Below, piece after piece: positions 16,592 to 23,822 of a DNA stretch of 64,000 nt; position 1 is the stretch's first letter; every line of letters begins with the position of its first letter. Where the stretch lies: NCBI RefSeq assembly GCF_036880985.1, contig NZ_JBAJNO010000009.1, forward strand, positions 248,001 to 312,000. Reading direction: 5' to 3'. A program made the position numbers and the translations under genes. This DNA is from Limibacter armeniacum. GTDB lineage: Bacteria > Bacteroidota > Bacteroidia > Cytophagales > Flammeovirgaceae. Below the pieces are notes generated by a model. The model saw nothing but the letters and a program-made list of their open reading frames with translations, made no database searches and was not told the DNA's origin.

Positions 16592-18139
16592 ATGAAAAGC
16601 TACTATTTCACTGAAGAGCACGAGATGTTCCGACAAGGTTTACGGGATTTTCTCAGCAAGGAAGTATTGCCACATATTGACGAATGGGAAGAAAAGCAGC
16701 AGGTACCCAAGTCCCTCTGGAAAAAGTTTGGAGACATGGGCTACCTCGGGCTGAACATGCCTGAACAATATGGAGGCACTGCAGCAGACTTTTTCTATTC
16801 AGTCATCTTTATGGAGGAAGTCTCACGCTGCTTCTCTGGTGGTTTTGCCGTAATCCCATCCGTCCACCAGTATATGTCCACTCCCTATATCCTGAAACAT
16901 GGCTCTGATCAGCTCAAAGAAAAATATATTCCAAAAGCCATCTCAGGTGAATTACTGGGCAGCATCGGCATTACAGAACCTGGAGCAGGCTCGGATGTAG
17001 CCAATATCAAGACAACTGCTGTCAGACAGGGTGATCACTATATCATCAACGGCGCCAAAACCTTTATCACCAATGCCTATTATGGTGACTATATCGTATT
17101 GGTTACCAAAACAGCACCCGAAAAAGGCTTTGACGGCTTCAGCCTGATTGTTGTAGACCTTGACTCAGAAGGTATCTCCAAACGGAAACTGAAAAAGCTT
17201 GGTTGGCATGCCTCAGACACTGCCGAACTGAATTTTGACGACGTAAAAGTCCCTGCTGAAAACCTGATTGGAGAAGAAGGAATGGGCTTCTATTACCTGA
17301 TGGGAGGATTACAACTTGAACGGCTTACCGGAGCAGTAGGTGCGGTAGCAGGAAGTGAGCATGTTTTGGAATACGCCCTTGAGTATATGAACCAACGGGA
17401 AGCATTCGGCAGAAAGATCAATCGTTTTCAGGTACTCAGGCATCGGGTAGCACAAATGGCATCTGAGATTGAATGTACCAAGCAGTTTGTCTATCACTGC
17501 TGTCGCCTGCACAACGATGACCAATATGCCGTAAAAGAATGCTCAATGGCCAAACTGCTGGCTACAGAACTGTCTAACAAGGTGGTAGACCAGTGCTTGC
17601 AATTCTTTGGGGGCTATGGCTATATCGAGGATTACAAGGTAGCAAGACTCTTCCGTGACAACCGTATCCTTACCATTGGTGGCGGATCTTCTGAAATTAT
17701 GCGGGAGATCATTTCCAAGATGATCATTGATGAGAAACAATATGACAGGGCTGAAGGAGCCTCTTTCCCACAAGGAAGCCAACCTATCAAATCTAACCCC
17801 ATTTCCAATAATCATTCAAAAAGTTCTGAAACGACAAAAACCATGAGTATCGAATCGACCACAAGCGTACTAAAGGAAAGAGCTTCCAATGCGGCTCCAC
17901 TTGGCTCTACCATGAAATTTGACCTTGGTGAAGGTATTATCTATTTGGATGGCTCTGCTGCAGCCAACCTAGTCAGCAATGAGGACAAGGATGCTGACTG
18001 TACAGTCAACCTTTCCAAAGCCGATTTTGACGATCTTTTGAGTGGCTCCCTAAACCCAATGAATGCCTTTATGGCTGGTAAAATCAGAGTTTCGGGAGAC
18101 ATGAGTGTAGCCATGAAACTCAATACAATCTTAGGTTAA
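16592..18139 (+). CDS. Acyl-CoA dehydrogenase fused to a C-terminal SCP2 sterol/lipid-carrier domain
   Basis: A 515-residue fusion. Residues 1-380 form a complete acyl-CoA dehydrogenase (FAD-dependent alpha-beta desaturation), with GITEPGAGSD (126-135) and a GGYGYIEDYKVARLFRD segment. The position of the MCAD catalytic Glu is glycine (TIGGGSSEI, 361-369), as in isovaleryl-CoA and long-chain dehydrogenases. Glu256 lies where those enzymes carry their base, by my eye alignment. Residues 381-418 are a Ser/Asn/Lys/Thr linker, and 419-515 form an SCP2-like lipid-binding domain. The domain may present hydrophobic acyl-CoAs. It is the last gene of the island and is followed by a terminator. Confidence 0.88.
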   Translation: MKSYYFTEEHEMFRQGLRDFLSKEVLPHIDEWEEKQQVPKSLWKKFGDMGYLGLNMPEQYGGTAADFFYSVIFMEEVSRCFSGGFAVIPSVHQYMSTPYILKHGSDQLKEKYIPKAISGELLGSIGITEPGAGSDVANIKTTAVRQGDHYIINGAKTFITNAYYGDYIVLVTKTAPEKGFDGFSLIVVDLDSEGISKRKLKKLGWHASDTAELNFDDVKVPAENLIGEEGMGFYYLMGGLQLERLTGAVGAVAGSEHVLEYALEYMNQREAFGRKINRFQVLRHRVAQMASEIECTKQFVYHCCRLHNDDQYAVKECSMAKLLATELSNKVVDQCLQFFGGYGYIEDYKVARLFRDNRILTIGGGSSEIMREIISKMIIDEKQYDRAEGASFPQGSQPIKSNPISNNHSKSSETTKTMSIESTTSVLKERASNAAPLGSTMKFDLGEGIIYLDGSAAANLVSNEDKDADCTVNLSKADFDDLLSGSLNPMNAFMAGKIRVSGDMSVAMKLNTILG

Positions 18140-18176
18140 TACGTGATTACTACGTTGTTTTAAGTCTATAAAAAAT

Positions 18177-18203
18177 GGCTACCTATTTGGGTAGCCTTTT
18201 TTT
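18177..18203. terminator. Bidirectional terminator between the island and the convergent SDR gene
   Basis: GGCTACC (18177-18183) pairs with GGTAGCC (18190-18196) over a 6-nt loop, with an A run before and a T run after. It serves the gene ending at 18139 and the minus-strand gene ending at 18212. Confidence 0.9.
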
Positions 18204-18211
18204 GTTGTGGT

Positions 18212-19072
18212 CTATAAGAAATGCTTCGTTACCTCCTCCACGAGTTTTGTCCCATCAGGGTCTGCCTCAGTTTTCAGTCTTGTAAATTCCTCTGCCCATT
18301 GTGAAGTTCTGATCCTTATTGGAGGGTTTTCACTTTCAGCCACATCCAGAATCACTTGTGCAACCTCCAATCCTGTCTGAAACACTTGTGAATCTCCTTC
18401 ATTCGCCCTCTTTTGGCTTCCACCCAAGTACTTTTGCATCAGTGGCAAATATTCACCAGTAGCAAGCTGTCCGTCCACTACGGTCTTTCCAACTGCTGAC
18501 TTCATAAATTCTGTAGAAATACCTCCCGGCTCCACAACCGAAAATTTGATATTGAAAGAAGCGCCAACGTAGGTTGCCAATGCCTCCATAAAACCTTCAA
18601 CGGCAAATTTTGCCCCACAATACAGTTCATTAAAAGGCTGACCAACAAGCCCTCCTACTGAAGAAACTGTAATAATATGACCACTCCTTTGCTTTCTCAT
18701 ATAAGGAATTACCGCCTTGGTACAGTACACCACACCATGATAATTGACATCCGTTACCCACTTGATTTCTTCCTCAGAAGCTTCCTCAATAGTCTTGGCA
18801 AACCCTGCCCCTGCATTGTTGATTAGCATATCAATCCTGCCATCTTTCTGTATGATGGTCTCTACGGCAGCTGTAATGGTATCACGCTTGGTCACGTCCA
18901 GTTCAAGTAACTCTATATCCAGTTGCTTCTCTGCTATTTTCTCTTTCAGCATAGCTGCTTTAGACAGGTTGCGCATGCTGGCATATACCTTATAGCCTTT
19001 CTCTGCAAAAATGATTGCAGCTTCCAATCCAACACCAGTTGATGTTCCAATAATTAATACGTTCTTTTTCAT
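18212..19072 (-). CDS. SDR family oxidoreductase (classical type)
   Basis: A 286-residue short-chain dehydrogenase. It has a TGxxxGxG-like nucleotide motif (GTSTGVGLEA), NNAG, a serine in VSSVGG and the catalytic YCGAK (YxxxK), so it should be active, using NAD(P)(H) on an alcohol or ketone. It is transcribed from the complementary strand 50 bp after a TetR gene. A palindromic operator-like sequence (19084-19105) lies between the two genes, so the SDR gene is probably the target of that regulator. Substrate unknown. Confidence 0.9.
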   Translation of the reverse strand: MKKNVLIIGTSTGVGLEAAIIFAEKGYKVYASMRNLSKAAMLKEKIAEKQLDIELLELDVTKRDTITAAVETIIQKDGRIDMLINNAGAGFAKTIEEASEEEIKWVTDVNYHGVVYCTKAVIPYMRKQRSGHIITVSSVGGLVGQPFNELYCGAKFAVEGFMEALATYVGASFNIKFSVVEPGGISTEFMKSAVGKTVVDGQLATGEYLPLMQKYLGGSQKRANEGDSQVFQTGLEVAQVILDVAESENPPIRIRTSQWAEEFTRLKTEADPDGTKLVEEVTKHFL

Positions 19073-19083
19073 AACGGTTATTT

Positions 19084-19105
19084 TTGGAGTGAATAATCAT
19101 TCCAA
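19084..19105. promoter_or_regulatory. Operator-like palindrome upstream of the SDR gene (site 1)
   Basis: A 22-bp near-palindrome, TTGGAGTGA-ataa-TCATTCCAA, with one mismatched pair. It shares 14 of 15 bases with a second site before the TetR gene (19699-19718). The two together look like TetR binding sites. Confidence 0.5.
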
Positions 19106-19122
19106 TTTTTAAATAAAAATTT

Positions 19123-19683
19123 TTATGCCCTGATTCCATCCCAAACCAAGCGGAGCTGCGTCTCCATTGTTTTTTCAAGTGTGACAGTATTGCCTGACTT
19201 ATTGAGCCATCTCAAATAAGAAAATATAGCACCTCCTATAAACTGCAGTAATTTATCCGTGTCAATATCTTTGATAATATATTCCCTCTTGCCTCTTTCT
19301 AATAGCTGCATCACACATTCTACGGCTTCATATCCTTCCTTTTCACTTTCATCTGTAATGATTGGAGATGTCTGCAATTGCTCCAAAAACCTAAAATAGA
19401 GTGTGTTTTCTACGAAAAACATTACCATAGAGCGGTAGAACTGTTCAAACTGTAACTTCACAGGCAACTCTGTGTGAAAGGATGCTTCCAGCACGACTTT
19501 TTCTTTATGCTTTATTGTCCTGTAAATTTCATTGATCAGAATTTCCTTGCTCTCGAAGTAGTTATAAATCGTACCCATTCCCGTCTGCGCCTCTTTGGCA
19601 ATCATTGACATCGGGGTAGCATGTATACCATTGTCCACCAACAGCCTGACAGCTGCCTGCAATATCATCTCTCTCTTATTCAT
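19123..19683 (-). CDS. TetR/AcrR family transcriptional regulator
   Basis: A 186-residue regulator with an N-terminal HTH (MSMIAKEAQTGMGTIYNYFESKE) and an alpha-helical C-terminal domain. I chose the ATG at 19683 (MNKREMILQAAV) instead of an upstream in-frame ATG at 19749, because the HTH follows directly and because a consensus promoter (19688-19719) lies inside the longer version. If that promoter is used, the mRNA would start almost at the ATG, i.e. be nearly leaderless. It probably represses itself and the downstream SDR gene through the paired operator-like sites. Confidence 0.85.
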   Translation of the reverse strand: MNKREMILQAAVRLLVDNGIHATPMSMIAKEAQTGMGTIYNYFESKEILINEIYRTIKHKEKVVLEASFHTELPVKLQFEQFYRSMVMFFVENTLYFRFLEQLQTSPIITDESEKEGYEAVECVMQLLERGKREYIIKDIDTDKLLQFIGGAIFSYLRWLNKSGNTVTLEKTMETQLRLVWDGIRA

Positions 19684-19687
19684 GGGA

Positions 19688-19719
19688 CAAATGTAGAATT
19701 GCGGAATATTCATTCCAAA
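19688..19719 (-). promoter_or_regulatory. Promoter and operator-like site 2 of the TetR gene
   Basis: On the minus strand a TTTG (19716-19719) is followed after 20 nt by TACATTTG (19688-19695), matching the Bacteroidota promoter consensus. The 15-base segment shared with site 1 (19704-19718) falls between the two elements, where a bound repressor would block transcription. Confidence 0.5.
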
Positions 19720-19940
19720 TTTATTCACAAAATTGACAAATAAGCTCACATTGATTAATAAGACGGATGGTTTTTTTATTAGTGTTCAGTAAGAATGGCT
19801 ATTACATGTTTTTATCACCTAAAATGGAATCATTGAACCAATCTCCTCTCTTCCAATTGATGCCCAAGCTCGGTAAAAACAATTTCATTTGATTAGACAT
19901 TATCACGATTAACAAAAAGTTGTGAATTAGGAACAAAAGA

Positions 19941-19996
19941 AGGCGACAAAGCACTCATTTAGTTGTGAAACCTAAATCCATAAGTGCCCGTCGCCT
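19941..19996 (+). promoter_or_regulatory. Hairpin enclosing the transposase start codon
   Basis: AGGCGAC (19941-19947) pairs with GTCGCCT (19990-19996), and GCACT (19951-19955) pairs with AGTGC (19983-19987), separated by an AAA/CC internal loop. The GTG start at 19965 sits in the 27-nt loop. An RNA read from outside the element would fold like this, whereas one starting inside the stem would not. Confidence 0.5.
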
Positions 19997-20885
19997 ACAG
20001 AGTTTAACGTCCTTGACCAAGGAAGAGTTGAGAGAATTGGAAGGAATTTTCTCATATGTTTATGTTGAAGCCTTACAGCAGTATACCATGAAAGGGAGGC
20101 CTCGCAGGAAGCCTTTGAAGAAGCTGGATGATTACCGTAACAGCAGTCTCCAAGGGATAGAGACTAAACTCTTTTTTATTCTATATAGCTTGAAGGAGAA
20201 TCCCACGCAAGAATCACTAGGATTGTATTTCAATATCAGTCAAAGTAAGGTAAGTGAATGGCTATATTTCCTGGGAAACTGCTTACTACAAACATTAAAT
20301 TATGTAGGAGAGCTACCTGCCAATGTAATGGAAGAGTTTCGAAAAAAACTTAAGCCTTACTGGAGTGAAGTATTCTTAGTGGATGGAGTAGAACGCCTCA
20401 TACAGCGTCCAAAGGACTCGGAAAAGCAAAAGATGAACTACAGTGGAAAGAAGAAGAGACATACTACCAAGAACCTTGTCATCACCGACAAAGAGGGTAA
20501 GCAAGTGCTCTATCTTTCTGAGACTGTAGCAGGTAGTATTCATGATAAAAAGCTTTTTGATCAACAACAGTTTGCCTTTCCTAAAAAAGGTATCAAGCTA
20601 CTGGGGGACTTAGCCTTCAAGGGCATTGATCTTGATAATGTTACATTCATTGTGCCTATCAAAAAACACAAAGGGATTGAGCTACCTGATTTTATGAAAG
20701 AGGCGAATAGAAAGCTGGCAAGTATAAGGGTTCGTGTTGAGCATGCTATCTGCGGGATTAAAAGGCTCAGAATCCTCAAGGATATTTTCAGGCTAAGAAG
20801 AGAAGGGGCATTAGATAGAGTGATGAAAATTGGAGCGGGTTTACATAACTTCAGATCTCGAAGGAGAAGACTTGTTAATACATAG
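19965..20885 (+). CDS. IS5 family transposase (DDE superfamily endonuclease)
   Basis: A 306-residue transposase. An N-terminal helix-turn-helix (about residues 30-100, ESLGLYFNISQSKVSEWL) precedes a DDE_4-type catalytic domain. The first Asp is in FLVDGVERLIQRP, followed by the YSGKKKRHTTKN segment typical of IS5-group enzymes. The next Asp is in LLGDLAFKGID, and the Glu in RVRVEHAICGIKRLRI. The C-terminus is rich in arginine. The start is a GTG with no good ATG upstream inside the element. It catalyses cut-and-paste movement of the element at 19900-20902. Confidence 0.9.
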   Translation: MKPKSISARRLQSLTSLTKEELRELEGIFSYVYVEALQQYTMKGRPRRKPLKKLDDYRNSSLQGIETKLFFILYSLKENPTQESLGLYFNISQSKVSEWLYFLGNCLLQTLNYVGELPANVMEEFRKKLKPYWSEVFLVDGVERLIQRPKDSEKQKMNYSGKKKRHTTKNLVITDKEGKQVLYLSETVAGSIHDKKLFDQQQFAFPKKGIKLLGDLAFKGIDLDNVTFIVPIKKHKGIELPDFMKEANRKLASIRVRVEHAICGIKRLRILKDIFRLRREGALDRVMKIGAGLHNFRSRRRRLVNT

Positions 20886-21104
20886 ATTGTTAATCGTGAT
20901 AAATACTATTATATGCCATACTAAATAGCTTAGCCTACTTTACAACTTTATCAATCAAAAAATTATAATCACTCTTGTTAATACATTTTATAGTGACCTA
21001 TAAATACGTTTGAATTCAATTTTTGGGGTTTCACTTTATTCCTGACAAGTTTCATCAAATGAACAGTTTGTAATTAACCTGTCACAAACTGTTCGTTGAT
21101 AATT

Positions 21105-21488
21105 TTACTGGCTTACTGTGATTAGTTTTCTATCAACTGGTCTGAAATACCATGATACAGCTGTCAGAAGAAGAAGCAACAAAGATGGCAACATTTCAGT
21201 GAGGGTACCGCCTGCCAATATTCTAGAAAATGTGGCTCCTGACATAGCAAAGAAAAAACCAGCATAAGCCCATTCTTTCAATAAAGGAAACCTTGGAATC
21301 AACACTGCCACAACGCCCAAAACCTTCCATACACCCAGGATAGTAAGGAAAAAAACAGGATACCCCAATTGGGTAATATTTGCCACTTCTTCTTCCATTT
21401 TGATTAACTGTACAATTCCAGTTGATAACATTCCAAGTGAAAGCCAAATAGTAGCAATCCAGTAGATAATTTTGTCTCTCTTAGTCAT
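21105..21488 (-). CDS. DoxX-like membrane protein
   Basis: A 127-residue integral membrane protein with four predicted hydrophobic segments, matching DoxX-like family proteins (an IQLIKMEEEVANITQLGYP stretch after the first segment is typical). It is the last gene of a three-gene operon with an SRPBCC protein and an ArsR regulator, a set found in many bacteria. Function of this subgroup is not established. A 6-bp gap separates it from the upstream gene. Confidence 0.85.
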   Translation of the reverse strand: MTKRDKIIYWIATIWLSLGMLSTGIVQLIKMEEEVANITQLGYPVFFLTILGVWKVLGVVAVLIPRFPLLKEWAYAGFFFAMSGATFSRILAGGTLTEMLPSLLLLLLTAVSWYFRPVDRKLITVSQ

Positions 21489-21494
21489 AGTAGT

Positions 21495-21959
21495 TTATTT
21501 TAATTTGATTACAATTTCTTCTAATCGGTTATGTGCCATATTCAATCCCTGGGCAAAAGGTAACTTGAGCATCTGGTCCCTGTCCGCTACGGATTTATAG
21601 ACAATATGCATCTTCAGTTTACTTGTCTCATCCGTCAGTTTTTCAAACTCCAGATATTCAAGCTGAACAGGAAATGAAGTATTTTCCATCTCAAATGTTC
21701 GGGTGATCTTTTGGTTAGGGATAAAATCATGAATCACCCCATTGAAACCATGTTTGTTTCCTTTAGGATCAGTTGTTTCAAACTGCCAGCATCCATGTTT
21801 CTTGTTTTCAAGTTTCAAAACTTTAGTTCCCATCCATTGCTCTACAATTTCAGGTACTTCATAAGCCTTAAAAAGCAAATCCAAGGGCAAGTTGAATTCT
21901 CTGGTGATCAACAATTCCTGCCGGTCATCTTCAGCATGTATCTTGGTCTTTAGTTCCAT
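21495..21959 (-). CDS. SRPBCC domain protein (AHSA1-like)
   Basis: A 154-residue protein of the START-like SRPBCC fold, AHSA1 subgroup. Landmarks include LLFKAYEVPEIVEQWMG near the N-terminus and a C-terminal helix ending in LNMAHNRLEEIV. Such proteins bind small hydrophobic ligands; the partner here is unknown. The gene starts 4 bp after the arsR-like stop and ends 6 bp before the DoxX gene, so it is in the middle of the operon. Confidence 0.9.
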   Translation of the reverse strand: MELKTKIHAEDDRQELLITREFNLPLDLLFKAYEVPEIVEQWMGTKVLKLENKKHGCWQFETTDPKGNKHGFNGVIHDFIPNQKITRTFEMENTSFPVQLEYLEFEKLTDETSKLKMHIVYKSVADRDQMLKLPFAQGLNMAHNRLEEIVIKLK

Positions 21960-21963
21960 ACTT

Positions 21964-22287
21964 CTATTGGTCTGTTTTATAGTTTTTCATGATCGCTTCC
22001 AACTTGTTAAACCTGTCGTCCCAAAGCTTTCGGAATGGCTCAATAAAGTCAGCTATCTCTTTCATTTTATTTGGGTTTAGGTGATAGTGGATTTCCCTAC
22101 CATTTTGCACCTGTTCAAGCAATTCACATTCTGTCAGTATCTGTAAATGCTTTGAAACTGTTGGCCTTGCAGTGTTAAAATTGGAGGCAATGGCTCCTGC
22201 CGTCATAGACTGTGTGGCTACCAAAACAAGAATTGCTCTTCTTGTTGGGTCGGCTATAGCCTGAAATACATCTCTTCTTAAATTCAT
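21964..22287 (-). CDS. ArsR family winged-helix transcriptional regulator
   Basis: A 107-residue regulator. The winged helix covers most of the protein: [16 protein letters not shown], then a recognition helix in [16 protein letters not shown], and a wing around [10 protein letters not shown]. No metal-binding ELCVCDL-type motif is present, so it belongs to the group found with SRPBCC/DoxX genes, not to arsenic regulators. It is the first gene of the operon. Two palindromes in its promoter are probable self-regulation sites. Confidence 0.92.
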   Translation of the reverse strand: MNLRRDVFQAIADPTRRAILVLVATQSMTAGAIASNFNTARPTVSKHLQILTECELLEQVQNGREIHYHLNPNKMKEIADFIEPFRKLWDDRFNKLEAIMKNYKTDQ

Positions 22288-22290
22288 CGC

Positions 22291-22335
22291 GTAGTCATTT
22301 GACTACAAATATATATGTAGCTATTTAACTACAAA
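22291..22335 (-). promoter_or_regulatory. Promoter with doubled palindromic operator of the ArsR operon
   Basis: On the minus strand TTTG (22332-22335) is followed after 18 nt by TATATTTG (22306-22313), matching the Bacteroidota consensus. A perfect palindrome GTAGTCA-TT-TGACTAC (22291-22306) overlaps the expected start of transcription. A second, related palindrome GTAGCTATTTAACTAC (22317-22332) fills the spacer. The sites are 26 bp apart, start to start. Confidence 0.6.
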
Positions 22336-22742
22336 ATATTCTCAGTGAATTTTCATCAAAAATTCAGTACAATTAATTGTTGATTTGATTTTTAAACACA
22401 AAAAGCACCATCAGTTATTGATTACACAAAATCATATTCATTCAATATAAAATAAATAGAGGGGTATGTATGAAGGGTATTCTCAGCAATATTTTTTCTC
22501 CTGTTTGAAACAGAAAATCTGTCTCTTACCAACTCAACCTAAATAGATAAGCTCAATGTTATTCTTGTATTTCAGTCCATAGACAAAATTCTATCCATTA
22601 CTGAATCTCGAAGCAGATTCACTCCTGCTATAAAAAGTGATGAAATGTTGTGCCAAAAAAACAAAAAAGTATTTACCACGAATTTATGGTGAAAAATTTA
22701 TAGGACTACACCTCTATTTTAGGATTAACCATATACCCAATC

Positions 22743-22830
22743 ATTAGACTTTATCATGATTAAGTTGATTTCAAAATAATTAAGGTTCGAAAAACGCTCT
22801 TCATTTAATTGTGAATTTATTCATATCTAA
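22743..22830 (+). mobile_element. Decayed relic of the left end of an IS like that at 19900
   Basis: ATTAGACTTTATCATGATTAA (22743-22763) matches 19 of 21 bases with the sequence around the left end of the IS at 19892-19912. CATTTAATTGTGAA (22802-22815) matches 13 of 14 bases with 19956-19969 of the IS. The spacing is nearly the same (59 and 64 nt). No transposase sequence follows, so this is a fragment. Confidence 0.45.
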
Positions 22831-22948
22831 ATGTCACGCTAATACGTGGGAAGCCTTACATACTTTTAAACTTTATTAGTCAAAATATTAACTCTCCCCG
22901 TTAGATGACTTTTCGCACCCTCGGAACTATCAGACGCTCTAAACTATT

Positions 22949-23746
22949 ATGGTTATATGGTATCACTTCCCCGATACCAATTTGGACGAATCAATGCTTG
23001 CCTTTCATCCAAAAACTAACTGCATACTTATGAAAATCAAAAATCCGTCATCTAGATCGGCACTCTCCATACGACCTAAAGACAAGGTGCTGGATGTTGG
23101 AGGAGGCAATCATCCTCATCCGAAAGCACAAGTGGTGGTGGACAAATACTATAATGATGATACCCACCGAAATGGTCAGATCGAAATTTTACCTCATCAG
23201 CAATTTATTCAGGCTGATGGGGAAAAGCTCCCTTTCAAAGACAATGCTTTTGATTATGTAATTTGCTGTCATGTGATGGAACACGTTCCGCACCCTGATA
23301 GGTTTATGAATGAACTTAGCAGGGTAGGAAAAAAAGGATACTTGGAAGTTCCATCTTTACTGGGGGAGTTTTTGGCTCCAAAACCATCTCACGAATGGGT
23401 AGCTTTGGAAATTGACAGTAAAGTGGTTTGCGTTCGTAAAAAGGATATAGGAATGACTACACAGACCTGTGATTTTGGAGAGCTATTTCTTTATCAGCTT
23501 CAACGCCAGTCTCTTGCCTACAAGATGTTATTGAATACAGAACCCAACCTGATGACCGTTCGCTATGAATGGAAAGATAAAATTGAATTTGTGGTTGACC
23601 CCAAAGATCCTCGCCTTCGAAGTTATTTTACGCAACCATGGGGAGAGGAACAGATCATCACTCAGTTTCCTAAAAGAAGTATCCCCAAGGAGTTTCTCAA
23701 GACATTCAAGGCATTCCTTAAGTTGTGCAGTGTTTATATTGGCTAA
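22949..23746 (+). CDS. Class I SAM-dependent methyltransferase
   Basis: A 265-residue protein with a methyltransferase domain (Methyltransf_11 type). The SAM-binding motif I is KVLDVGGGNHPHP (about residue 48 on), an acidic motif II residue lies in VVVDKYY, and DYVICCHVMEHVPHPDRF corresponds to motif IV. The start is uncertain: the ATG at 22949 gives an extra 27 residues over the ATG at 23030. The substrate is not identifiable. It stands alone, followed by a strong terminator, next to the IS relic. Confidence 0.85.
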   Translation: MVIWYHFPDTNLDESMLAFHPKTNCILMKIKNPSSRSALSIRPKDKVLDVGGGNHPHPKAQVVVDKYYNDDTHRNGQIEILPHQQFIQADGEKLPFKDNAFDYVICCHVMEHVPHPDRFMNELSRVGKKGYLEVPSLLGEFLAPKPSHEWVALEIDSKVVCVRKKDIGMTTQTCDFGELFLYQLQRQSLAYKMLLNTEPNLMTVRYEWKDKIEFVVDPKDPRLRSYFTQPWGEEQIITQFPKRSIPKEFLKTFKAFLKLCSVYIG

Positions 23747-23760
23747 AATATAGTCATCAA

Positions 23761-23798
23761 AAAAAGTGAGTCTCTATAAATTAAAGATTCACTTTTTT
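23761..23798. terminator. Bidirectional terminator between convergent genes
   Basis: A 13-bp stem (23761-23773 with 23785-23797, one G-T pair) has A and T runs as its outer arms. It serves the methyltransferase gene and the convergent esterase gene. Confidence 0.85.
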
Positions 23799-23822
23799 AA
23801 TGTCACAAAGTATTTTATAACC

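Larger units (their letters stand above)
19900..20902 (+). mobile_element. IS5-type insertion sequence, about 1.0 kb
   Basis: The element is bounded by perfect 16-bp terminal inverted repeats: TTATCACGATTAACAA at 19900-19915 and its complement at 20887-20902. It contains a single transposase gene. Target duplication is unclear: the outermost TA on both sides could be a 2-bp duplication, with the inverted repeat then starting at TCACG. It lies between a TetR regulator and an ArsR operon and interrupts no recognisable gene. The transposase frame is intact, so the element may be active. Confidence 0.88.

Noticed and set aside
22828-22842. Repeated CGCTAATAC sequence (also near 29577 and 51356)
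   Set aside because: Only 9 bases are shared, with unrelated flanks; probably chance in intergenic DNA.
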